Shown here one piece after another: positions 1 through 6,986 of a DNA stretch of 7,883 bases. The DNA is from Methanosphaera sp. rholeuAM130 (GTDB lineage: Archaea > Methanobacteriota > Methanobacteria > Methanobacteriales > Methanobacteriaceae): NCBI GenBank assembly GCA_003266065.1, contig MUZY01000229.1:1069-8951 (forward strand). Direction: 5' to 3'. The position numbers and the translations under genes are program-made. Each line of letters starts with the position of its first letter. Within the stretch, counting starts at the first letter, position 1. The notes under the pieces are model-generated. The model was not told the DNA's origin and searched no databases. It saw only the letters and a program-made list of their open reading frames with translations.

Positions 1-160
1 ATGGGTGGTTGTTTATTGCTTGGATAATTGCCGATTTAAGTTTGTATGGGTCAATTTCATTTCCAAATTCCAATTTTATAGGTATGTTGTATGAAATGTC
101 TTCAGGATTTTTAACGCATTCGAAGTATACTCCCAATTGGTTAGGCGTTAATGGATAACG
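1..160 (-). other. NRPS C3: start of a third condensation domain, cut by the left edge
   Basis: From residue 2195 to the edge. RYPLTPNQLGVYFECVKNPE matches the opening of C2 (YELSPNQLGIYFDCIKNPE) almost residue for residue. The active-site His motif lies outside the window. Its presence shows that the assembly line continues, so the peptide is not released after module 2. Confidence 0.85.
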
Positions 161-3100
161 TTTTTGTTTTTCTATCATTTCAATGTCGTCTTCTTTTATC
201 AATGTTTTGATGTTCTCTATTGTCTTGTTTTTCATCAATTCCGTAAGCATTACCTGGGTATTGAAGTTATCGTATATGTCGGAAACCACTTGCATCATAG
301 TAAGGGAGGTTAAGCCAATGCTGAATAGGTCTGTATCCACACCGAATGATGTTGTACCCAAAATATCGGATATAATGTCCCATAGTTTTTCTTCAGTTTC
401 ATCTCTAGGCGGTACATAATTGCCGATATCAATTTCAGGTTCGGGCAATCTTTTTATGTCCGTCTTGCCGTTAGGAGTTTGAGGTAACTTGTCTAATTGC
501 ATGAATGCTGTCGGAATCATATAATCCGTTAATTTTTTGGACAGATAGTTTCTTAATTTTTCAACGTCAATTTCACAATTGGCAGTATAATATGCACATA
601 GATGATCCATGTCATTTATCTTCTTGATTACCGTTACCGCTTTGATGATTGAATCGTATGTTGCAATGACCGATGATATCTCTTCGGGTTCTATTCTCAA
701 ACCTCTAAGTTTAATCTGATTGTCCATCCTTCCCATGATATAGATGTCATCATCTTTTCTGATTGCATAGTCACCACTGCGATAATAATTTGTTTGGCCA
801 ATCCGCGTGTAACTTTTTCTCGTTTTTTCATCATTCTTATAATATCCCTTAGTTACTCCTTTTCCTCCTATGTACAATTCTCCCATAACGCCATCAGGCA
901 GTAACTTTGAATCTATGTCCCTGACATCTGTAATATAATTGTATAAACCTCCTCCAACACTGACCGGTTTATCCGGTTCTACCAGTGTAAGGTTGGATTC
1001 CATAGTGGTTTCGGTCGGCCCATAGGAATTGTATGCTTGCACATTATAATGTGCCAGTTTTGACGCCAATTCTTTAGGGAACTTTTCCCCACCCACATGC
1101 ATTATCTTAAAGTTTGCCAGTTGTTCATTAAATCCGTCAAATTCCATATACTGCAGTAATCTGGAAGGTGTCGTACCCATATAATCCGGTTTTGTTTTTT
1201 TGATTAGATCTATCAGTTCAAATATGTCTTTGCTTTCTTGGTCATTTGCAAAAATGAGCGTTCGACCGGTTAGGAATGAACCCAGTAATTCAATCAATGA
1301 AGCGTCGAATGATACGGTTGAAATCGATAGGAGAGTGTTTAATGTTTTGAACAGATTATAAACGTAGTTGTTGTCGGTATTCGCAAATAAGTTTGCAACG
1401 TTTTCATTCGTCACCATGACCCCTTTAGGTTTTCCGGTCGTACCGGAAGTGTATATCATGTATGCCAAGTCGTCACTGTTTATGTTTATTTTCGGATTTG
1501 TTTCATCATTTGATTCAGTTAATAACGTTTTTACATTCACTGAATTTTTAAGATTATTCTCGGATATTACCCAGTCCGCGTCACTATTTTCATGAATATA
1601 CTTAACCCTGTCTTCAGGATAATCATTTGCCAGTGGAATAAATGCACATCCCGCTTTTAATATTCCCAGCATTGCAACTATCAAATCACCGGTTCTAGGG
1701 AGCATGTGTATTATTTTACTGCCCGGTTTTACTCCCCTGTTTATAAGTGCATGTGCTACTCTATTTGCCCTTTTATTTAACTGATCATATGTTAATTGTT
1801 CATCGCAGCATATCAATGCAATCTTGTCCCGGTTTTCTTCCACATTCTTTTCAAATAGTTCCTGTACAAACTTAACGTCTATTTCTTCAATTGATGCTTC
1901 CTTTTCCTCAACCAAGGATATGTCTCTAATTTTCGTTGTTGAAAGTTCCTCTTTCTTATCATTAAATTCGGTGATAACCCTTTTAATGCTCTCTGCAAAT
2001 GTTGAAATATAGTCTTCGGAGTATAGTGCATCGTTGTAATCTATGGATATTACATACTCGTCATTTATTTCAATGATATTCAAGGCTACCTTAAATCTCA
2101 ATGAATCATATTCCATTGATTCTCTAACATATTTTTTTCCGCCGATATTTATGTCTTCAATTATTTTGCCATGGAATGCATATAGGAAATCCGGGTAAAG
2201 TCCGTATTTGTTTGCAATTTCAATATAATTGAAAGATGAATTATTCAAAACGTCCATCCATGAATTGTTCACGCTGCCGAAGTATTGTTCTATGTCCATG
2301 TCACGATCTGTTTTAAAACTGATAGGCAATGTTTTAACCATCATGCCTATTGTATTGTGGTATTTTGGATTATCCCTACCATTAAAGATGGTGGATATCA
2401 AAACGTTCTTATCTGAAACATATTTTGTAAGGGATAAAACGGTGGATGACATGAATAATATGTTCGGACTAATTCTTTTGTCGTCGCATAATTTGTCCAC
2501 AGTTTTTTTATCCACCTTAACTTTGATGTTAGCTACTTTGGCAGTATCTTCCCTTTCGTTTAAGTTGGTTGTAAGTATTGTACATTCGTCAAAGTCAAAC
2601 ATCATTTCATCAAAGAACTTTTCACTTTCTTTTGCTGATTCGGATGAATTGTATTTATTTTCACCATATATGTATTCATAAGCATCTGCCGTTTCATTAA
2701 CCAGTCTTGATTCGTTTGAATCATATAATGCAGATATGTTGTTGAATAATATGTTCAATGCGGTTCCATCAACTAGTATATGGTGGAAATCGGCAAGAAG
2801 AATAACATTATTCGGTGTGACAACAATCTTAAATCTGAACAATTGATTTTCAATCAAATCAAATGCCCTGATAAAATCATTCAACGAATTTTCATTGAAA
2901 TCGTCCATAAATTCAATAGGTATTTCATCAGTATCAGAATCTTCATCCCTTTTATTATATATTTTGCCTTCTTGGATAACAATCTTATTTTTAAGGTATG
3001 GGTGAAGTTTTATTGCTTCTGTTATCGCTTCTTTTAATTTATATGCATCTATGCTCTTATCAAATACGATTTTTTTAGGCAGATTATAACCTAATTTTTC

Positions 3101-6100
3101 CGGATTTTTTATGCAGTCAAAGTATATTCCCAATTGGTTGGGCGACAATTCATAATATTCGTCATTTGCGGCAACATTCTCTTCTTCGTTACTTTCATCG
3201 ATTAGCTTTGCAATGTTTTCAATATTCTTTGCATTTATTATGTCCATTACACTAATTTCCACACCTAACTTTTTAAATATGGATGTGGATACCTTTATGA
3301 CGGATAACGATGTAAGTCCGAGATTGAATAAGTCCTGATTGGTGCTGATATTGCCGGTATTTAACAGTTCTTCAACAATCACTGATACTTCTTCTTCATT
3401 CTTGTTTTTTGGGGCTATATATTCTTCAACATCTATTTCAGGGTCGGGTAAATTTTTAAAGTCTGTTTTACCGTTAGGAGTTTTTGGAAATGCATCCAAT
3501 TGCGTGAAATATGATGGAATCATATACTTTGGAAGGAGTGTGGTTAAATGTTCCTTAAGTTCACCTTCATCAATATCATTTTGGGAGGTATAATATGCAC
3601 AAAGATGTTCCACACCATTAATTTTTTTAACCAAAACTTTCGTCAAGGTGATGTTTTTAAATTCCGATATCGCAGTTTCTATTTCCATTAACTCTATTCT
3701 TAAACCTCTGAGTTTTATTTGGGTATCGTTTCTTCCTTGAACATACAATTCGCCGTCGGCATCCTTTTTACCCAAATCACCCGTATTATAGTATGCTATG
3801 CCGTTTATTGTGGTAAATACTTTTTTTGTCTGTTCGGGATTGTTTATGTATCCTCTTGCTATCCCGGCTCCACCCACATATATCTCACCCGGTACGTATG
3901 GTGGCAGTTGATTGCCGTCTATATCCATGATTTTATCAACAACGTTAAGCATCGGCCAGCCGGCAGTGACTGTTGGACTATCCATTAGTTTATAGTGTGA
4001 AGCGATAGTAACCTCCGTCGGCCCATATGAGTTATATATTTCAGCATCAGTATATTCGGATAATCTTTCGTAAAGAATTGGTGGAAATGCTTCTCCACCC
4101 ACAATAACTATTTTACATCTGGCTACAATATCCTTAATTTCATCAAGTTCGAGGTATTCCAGAAGTCTTGTCGGCGTTGAACCAAATCCGTCTGCATCAT
4201 TTTTATCAAATAAGTTAACAAGTAACGTTGGATCTACAGATTCCTCATCGTTTGCAAATATTACGGGCAATCCGTTGAGAATCGTACCGAAGATTTCCCT
4301 TAAAAATACTATGAATGATACCGTCGATATTGAGACAAATTTTCTGCATTTGTGGTTGAGCTGATATATCGGTTGGTTTTCCGGAACGTTGGCTATATAG
4401 TTGGATATTCCCTTGTGGGTAATCATCACTCCTTTAGGACGTCCTGTTGAACCTGAGGTGTAAATCAGGAAAGCCAAGTTCTCCGGATCTAATTCAATAT
4501 GGGGGTTATTGTCATTACTATTGGATAATAATTCGGATATGTCTATTCTATTTTTGCCGTCATATTCAATATTGGAACTGGTGATAACGAATTTTGAGTC
4601 ACTGTCTTCGAGAATTTGATCTATTCTTTTTTGAGGATATTTTGGATCAATTGGTATAAACGCAGCTCCTGCTTTGATTATTCCCAATACTGTTGCTATC
4701 AAATCGCTGTTTCTTCTCATCATAAACATTACTTTGTCTTCGACGCCAACACCTTTTTCTATTAAACTGTTTGCAATTTTATTTGCCTTAATGTTTAACT
4801 CGTTGTAGGTTAATTGGCCGTCTTCAGCATATAATATGATTTTATCGGGATTTTCCTGTACTGCATTTTCAAATATTTTGTTAATTACTCCTTCATTTGC
4901 AAGTTCTATTTTAAAGTCTTCATCCAAGTCTATTTTTTTGGCTATTGAAAGGTCTTTTAATAAGTTATTTTCGCAATTGAACTTATCTATCAATATATTC
5001 ATTCCATCTAAAAATGCTTCAATCAGCTCCTTTGAATAGTATGACGTGTCATATTTAACCCGGATTTTTCCATTCTCATGATTGAAGATAAGTTTATGCT
5101 CGTTGTCTGGATAATCAGTACTTGAGAATAATATTTCACTTTCGAATTTCAATTTTTGATTATTGGCTAGGGGATAGTTGGGATACTCCTTTTGCGTTTC
5201 GTTAAAATCATTCAGGTATTCTTCAATGGACATGTCGCTATTGAAGTGATATCCTGCGGCCGCATTATTGTATGATATTAATATGTCTTTAGAGAATGCA
5301 AACTTGGTTAAATTAAATAGGAATATTGCCAGTAATGTATTTTCTTCGCTTATGTTATGGTGATTGGATATATATTTTAATTTATCCTCATCAATTGATT
5401 GGGTAATGCTATTATAGCCACTTTTGTCTAGGTTAATGTCAGGGGATATCATGGTAGATTCGTCAAATGAATTTATTAGGTTGTTGTAATAGTTTTCCGC
5501 TTCAAAAAAGTCTATAATGTCCACATTATAATCGGCACATTTCTTGTAGGGATTGTCTGAAACTTCCTTTAATAATGAAAGTATTCCATTGGACATGGCA
5601 GTTATGTCCTCTTCAGTGAAGCAGTCGTTACTGTATTCTATAAAGATGGATTGCAAACCATTTTTGTCACTGTAATTCTTATTTATTCTAAAATGCAATG
5701 GAAATTCAATATCTTTTTGCAACGTTAAGAATTTGCTGTCGTATTCTGTGGAGTTTGACACCATTGAAAACATTGAAATGCAGTTGGGGGATATATTATG
5801 ATTTCTCAAATCTGTAGTATATTCGCTAAACTGTAACTTTGCATGACTCAATCCTTCCTTTAATACAGCTTTACAGTATGATAGCAGCTCTTCGAAAGTT
5901 AAGTTTTCGTCATATTTCAGCCTTAATGGGATTGTGTTCGTAAACATCCCCAATGCATCTATCTGACCGAAGTATCTGCCGTGGACACTCGTGTTCAATA
6001 CGATGTCTTTAAATATTTTGTTTTCTTTTTTAGACTTGGATAAGTATAAAAAATTAAGTGCTAGTGCAGTAATAAATGGTGAATACTCAAATGTGGGAAT

Positions 6101-6742
6101 TTCATCTATTATTATCTCTTTTGATTCAAAACTTTCTAGTTCAAACGAATACCAATCCTGATTATAATCCTCTAATCTTTTTAACCAATACTTCTTATCT
6201 TCAATCGCTTCTGTTGATTTGAGGTATTCTGCCTCTTTATTTACGTAATCTTCATATGAAAAATCTATTGGGGTGTATTTATCATTATTTTTAAGACAGG
6301 TAATGTATCTGTCAATTTCTTTAGGTATTATTGAAAATAATGAAGTACCATCAAGCAGTATGTGCTGAACTACACTGATAAGCACGGCTTTATCTTCAGT
6401 TTTCAATACTGCCCATTTATACATCGGACTGTCAATAAGATTATCAAAAGGATTGTCCAAATATTCTTCAATGAAATCATCTAAACTTTCATTTGAAATA
6501 TCAAAACAGTCTATGTCGACATTCTGATTCACATAATGTTGTTTGTAATCACCATTGGCATCAACCGTAATCTGTAGATTTAAATATTTTTTTGTAATGT
6601 ATTCGATAGCTTCTTTAACATGATTAATTTCAGTTAAGTCATAATCTTTTCTAAATTTTAAGTAAAATGAAGTGTTGTTCTCGTAGTTTATTTCAGAAAA
6701 TAATAACATTTTCTGACTTGACGATAAATTGAAATATTCCAT
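1..6742 (-). CDS. Multimodular nonribosomal peptide synthetase, C-terminus beyond left edge
   Basis: A single open frame of 2247 codons runs from ATG at 6742 off the left edge. The start is well fixed: an in-frame TAA lies 12 codons upstream (6779-6781), no other start codon falls between, and GAGAGGG sits 5 bases before the ATG. Domain order by residue is C1 1-395, extra C lobe 396-590, A1 610-1105, T1 1108-1182, C2 1195-1600, A2 1620-2105, T2 2108-2182, C3 from 2195. Adenylation domains use ATP to activate a building block and load it on the phosphopantetheine arm of the following T domain; C domains form the peptide bond. A1 and A2 core motifs, the T-domain serines (S1145, S2146) and the C2 HHxxxDG are all present, so the enzyme looks functional. 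A phosphopantetheinyl transferase must act in trans; none is in the window. Cytoplasmic, with no signal peptide or membrane segment. Product unknown. Terminal release domain is not visible. Confidence 0.96.
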   Translation of the reverse strand, partial: MEYFNLSSSQKMLLFSEINYENNTSFYLKFRKDYDLTEINHVKEAIEYITKKYLNLQITVDANGDYKQHYVNQNVDIDCFDISNESLDDFIEEYLDNPFDNLIDSPMYKWAVLKTEDKAVLISVVQHILLDGTSLFSIIPKEIDRYITCLKNNDKYTPIDFSYEDYVNKEAEYLKSTEAIEDKKYWLKRLEDYNQDWYSFELESFESKEIIIDEIPTFEYSPFITALALNFLYLSKSKKENKIFKDIVLNTSVHGRYFGQIDALGMFTNTIPLRLKYDENLTFEELLSYCKAVLKEGLSHAKLQFSEYTTDLRNHNISPNCISMFSMVSNSTEYDSKFLTLQKDIEFPLHFRINKNYSDKNGLQSIFIEYSNDCFTEEDITAMSNGILSLLKEVSDNPYKKCADYNVDIIDFFEAENYYNNLINSFDESTMISPDINLDKSGYNSITQSIDEDKLKYISNHHNISEENTLLAIFLFNLTKFAFSKDILISYNNAAAGYHFNSDMSIEEYLNDFNETQKEYPNYPLANNQKLKFESEILFSSTDYPDNEHKLIFNHENGKIRVKYDTSYYSKELIEAFLDGMNILIDKFNCENNLLKDLSIAKKIDLDEDFKIELANEGVINKIFENAVQENPDKIILYAEDGQLTYNELNIKANKIANSLIEKGVGVEDKVMFMMRRNSDLIATVLGIIKAGAAFIPIDPKYPQKRIDQILEDSDSKFVITSSNIEYDGKNRIDISELLSNSNDNNPHIELDPENLAFLIYTSGSTGRPKGVMITHKGISNYIANVPENQPIYQLNHKCRKFVSISTVSFIVFLREIFGTILNGLPVIFANDEESVDPTLLVNLFDKNDADGFGSTPTRLLEYLELDEIKDIVARCKIVIVGGEAFPPILYERLSEYTDAEIYNSYGPTEVTIASHYKLMDSPTVTAGWPMLNVVDKIMDIDGNQLPPYVPGEIYVGGAGIARGYINNPEQTKKVFTTINGIAYYNTGDLGKKDADGELYVQGRNDTQIKLRGLRIELMEIETAISEFKNITLTKVLVKKINGVEHLCAYYTSQNDIDEGELKEHLTTLLPKYMIPSYFTQLDAFPKTPNGKTDFKNLPDPEIDVEEYIAPKNKNEEEVSVIVEELLNTGNISTNQDLFNLGLTSLSVIKVSTSIFKKLGVEISVMDIINAKNIENIAKLIDESNEEENVAANDEYYELSPNQLGIYFDCIKNPEKLGYNLPKKIVFDKSIDAYKLKEAITEAIKLHPYLKNKIVIQEGKIYNKRDEDSDTDEIPIEFMDDFNENSLNDFIRAFDLIENQLFRFKIVVTPNNVILLADFHHILVDGTALNILFNNISALYDSNESRLVNETADAYEYIYGENKYNSSESAKESEKFFDEMMFDFDECTILTTNLNEREDTAKVANIKVKVDKKTVDKLCDDKRISPNILFMSSTVLSLTKYVSDKNVLISTIFNGRDNPKYHNTIGMMVKTLPISFKTDRDMDIEQYFGSVNNSWMDVLNNSSFNYIEIANKYGLYPDFLYAFHGKIIEDINIGGKKYVRESMEYDSLRFKVALNIIEINDEYVISIDYNDALYSEDYISTFAESIKRVITEFNDKKEELSTTKIRDISLVEEKEASIEEIDVKFVQELFEKNVEENRDKIALICCDEQLTYDQLNKRANRVAHALINRGVKPGSKIIHMLPRTGDLIVAMLGILKAGCAFIPLANDYPEDRVKYIHENSDADWVISENNLKNSVNVKTLLTESNDETNPKININSDDLAYMIYTSGTTGKPKGVMVTNENVANLFANTDNNYVYNLFKTLNTLLSISTVSFDASLIELLGSFLTGRTLIFANDQESKDIFELIDLIKKTKPDYMGTTPSRLLQYMEFDGFNEQLANFKIMHVGGEKFPKELASKLAHYNVQAYNSYGPTETTMESNLTLVEPDKPVSVGGGLYNYITDVRDIDSKLLPDGVMGELYIGGKGVTKGYYKNDEKTRKSYTRIGQTNYYRSGDYAIRKDDDIYIMGRMDNQIKLRGLRIEPEEISSVIATYDSIIKAVTVIKKINDMDHLCAYYTANCEIDVEKLRNYLSKKLTDYMIPTAFMQLDKLPQTPNGKTDIKRLPEPEIDIGNYVPPRDETEEKLWDIISDILGTTSFGVDTDLFSIGLTSLTMMQVVSDIYDNFNTQVMLTELMKNKTIENIKTLIKEDDIEMIEKQKRYPLTPNQLGVYFECVKNPEDISYNIPIKLEFGNEIDPYKLKSAIIQAINNHP
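197..421 (-). other. NRPS T2: peptidyl carrier domain
   Basis: Residues 2108-2182. DLFSIGLTSL carries Ser2146 (codon 305-307), the expected phosphopantetheine site. It lies exactly 1001 residues after Ser1145 of T1, matching a standard C-A-T module length. Confidence 0.88.
428..1885 (-). other. NRPS A2: adenylation domain, amino-acid type
   Basis: Residues 1620-2105. Cores seen: LTYDQLN (1650-1656), KAGCAFIPLAND, the ATP loop YTSGTTGKPKG (1764-1774), FDASL (1812-1816) with the amino-group-binding Asp at 1813, YGPTETT (1907-1913), GELYIGGKGVTKGY, YRSGDY, GRMDNQIKLRG, YMIP and PNGKTD with Lys2093. The conserved Asp means an ordinary alpha-amino acid substrate is likely. By alignment to PheA I read the code as D-A-I-G-H-G-S-M-E-K; positions 278 and 299 are the least certain. 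It does not match a code I recognise, so no amino acid is assigned. Confidence 0.91.
1943..3160 (-). other. NRPS C2: condensation domain
   Basis: Residues 1195-1600. It opens with YYELSPNQLGIYFD and carries an intact active site FHHILVDGT (1319-1327; HHxxxDG encoded at 2765-2785). FNGRDN (1453-1458) and IGMMVKTLPI follow as the later cores. It should join the T1-bound unit to the unit loaded on T2. I did not try to separate LCL from DCL type. No epimerisation domain precedes it. Confidence 0.92.
3197..3421 (-). other. NRPS T1: peptidyl carrier domain
   Basis: Residues 1108-1182. Motif DLFNLGLTSLS has Ser1145 (codon 3308-3310) as the expected phosphopantetheine attachment site. The usual LGGHSL is LGLTSL here, as in T2. 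The domain carries whatever A1 activates and offers it to C2. Confidence 0.88.
3428..4915 (-). other. NRPS A1: adenylation domain with atypical binding pocket
   Basis: Residues 610-1105. Core motifs in order: LTYNELN (644-650), KAGAAFIPIDPKYP (690-703), the ATP loop YTSGSTGRPKG (761-771), YGPTE (906-910), GEIYVGGAGIARGY (952-965), YNTGDL (985-990), GRNDTQIKLRG, LLPKYMIP and PNGKTD with the catalytic Lys at 1092. These indicate an active adenylating enzyme. The substrate pocket is unusual: VSFIVFLREIFG (808-819) aligns with VSFDASLIELLG of A2, placing Ile811 at the position of Asp235 in gramicidin synthetase PheA, which holds the substrate amino group. My reading of the ten-residue specificity code is I-V-R-G-I-G-S-I-A-K. 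Loss of this Asp is known in domains for aryl acids, keto acids or beta-amino acids. I cannot name the substrate. Confidence 0.9.
4973..5557 (-). other. Extra partial condensation domain (C-terminal lobe only) between C1 and A1
   Basis: Residues 396-590. Module 1 is about 192 residues longer than module 2, and the excess falls here. The stretch aligns with the second half of C2: ENYYNNLINSFDEST (416-430) with EKFFDEMMFDFDECT, LFNLTKFAFSKDILIS (475-490) with VLSLTKYVSDKNVLIS, and YDTSYYSKELIEAF (564-577) with YNDALYSEDYISTF. It has no HHxxxDG half, has NNAA where C2 has FNGR, and lacks the GMFxNTLPLR segment, being about 45 residues shorter than the matching part of C2. It cannot be a catalytic C domain on its own. 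It reads as a decayed remnant left by fusion or deletion of a module, or as a structural spacer kept in frame. The domain call rests on by-eye alignment. Confidence 0.75.
5558..6742 (-). other. NRPS C1: N-terminal condensation domain
   Basis: Residues 1-395. The domain opens with FNLSSSQ, matching the usual C1 core (compare ELSPNQ in C2). The active-site motif reads QHILLDG at residues 126-132: the first His is replaced by Gln, but the catalytic second His (H127) and Asp (D131) remain. VHGRYFGQ at 253-260 and GMFTNTIPLR at 265-274 match the later C cores. Against C2 the residue offset stays between 1193 and 1200 from start to end, so this is a full-length domain. A C domain in front of the first A domain suggests either a starter type that N-acylates the first residue, often with a fatty acid, or one that takes a donor from a separate protein. 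The sequence does not decide between them. Confidence 0.88.
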
Positions 6743-6747
6743 AAAAT

Positions 6748-6754
6748 CCCTCTC
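6748..6754 (-). promoter_or_regulatory. Ribosome binding site of the NRPS gene
   Basis: On the minus strand GAGAGGG is followed by ATTTT and then ATG at 6742. This purine-rich stretch resembles the archaeal Shine-Dalgarno core and is the only G-rich run in an otherwise A/T leader, so it supports the chosen start. Confidence 0.75.
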
Positions 6755-6809
6755 AATAATAATTTTTAATTTATTTTTTTAGATATTTATTATTATGTTT
6801 TTATTATAG

Positions 6810-6823
6810 TATTTTTAAAAATA
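6810..6823. repeat. 14-base AT-only palindrome upstream of the NRPS
   Basis: TATTTTTAAAAATA is a perfect palindrome about 70 bases before the NRPS start. In a stretch this AT-rich it may be chance, but its position would suit a promoter element or operator. Confidence 0.3.
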
Positions 6824-6904
6824 AGCTTTATAATTATGTTGTTTGATATTCATATTTGTATTTTATCTTTTTTGATGAATCAATTTTTACATATTTCGAT
6901 TTTA

Positions 6905-6925
6905 ATGATTATAATCAATAATCAT
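6905..6925. promoter_or_regulatory. Inverted repeat with three TGATTA/TAATCA half-sites
   Basis: ATGATTAT (6905-6912) and ATAATCAT (6918-6925) are perfect reverse complements around a 5-base loop. Inside them TGATTATAATCA (6906-6917) is itself a perfect 12-base palindrome, and a further TAATCA follows at 6919-6924. Overlapping half-sites like this suit a dimeric helix-turn-helix regulator. It could equally be a weak hairpin behind the adhesin gene, 62 bases past its stop. It lies about 165 bases upstream of the NRPS start. Confidence 0.4.
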
Positions 6926-6986
6926 GACTAATTTTGATGCAGAAAATAAATATGAAAATAGAAGAAGTGGGGGTCAAATAATTTTA

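Larger units (their letters stand above)
6743..6986 (-). promoter_or_regulatory. Spacer between adhesin-like gene and NRPS gene; likely holds the NRPS promoter
   Basis: These 244 bases are very AT-rich and hold no coding frame. A gap this size between genes on the same strand suggests that the NRPS has its own promoter. Several stretches could serve as an archaeal TATA box, for example ATTATAAA (minus strand, 6827-6834), but base composition makes such matches common and none is decisive. Just past the adhesin stop the minus strand carries several T-rich runs (about 6970-6940), compatible with oligo-T termination in archaea, again without firm proof. Confidence 0.45.

Noticed and set aside
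183..5039. Several plus-strand open frames of 60-150 codons, the longest at 2229-2681
   Set aside because: All lie antisense inside the continuous NRPS frame, encode Ser/Phe/Leu-rich sequence typical of reversed Lys/Glu/Asn codons, and show no recognisable domain.
4973..5557. Extra segment before A1 considered as an epimerisation domain
   Set aside because: Epimerisation domains carry their own HHxxxDG motif and follow a T domain; this segment has neither the motif nor the position.
1..6742. Possible frameshift or stop in the NRPS, since module 1 is longer than module 2
   Set aside because: Full translation kept one frame from the ATG at 6742 to the left edge, and all core motifs of C1, A1, T1, C2, A2, T2 and C3 fall in it.
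6827..6834. A single TATA box for the NRPS promoter
   Set aside because: ATTATAAA is one of several equally good matches in an almost pure A/T spacer, so it is mentioned but not called as its own feature.
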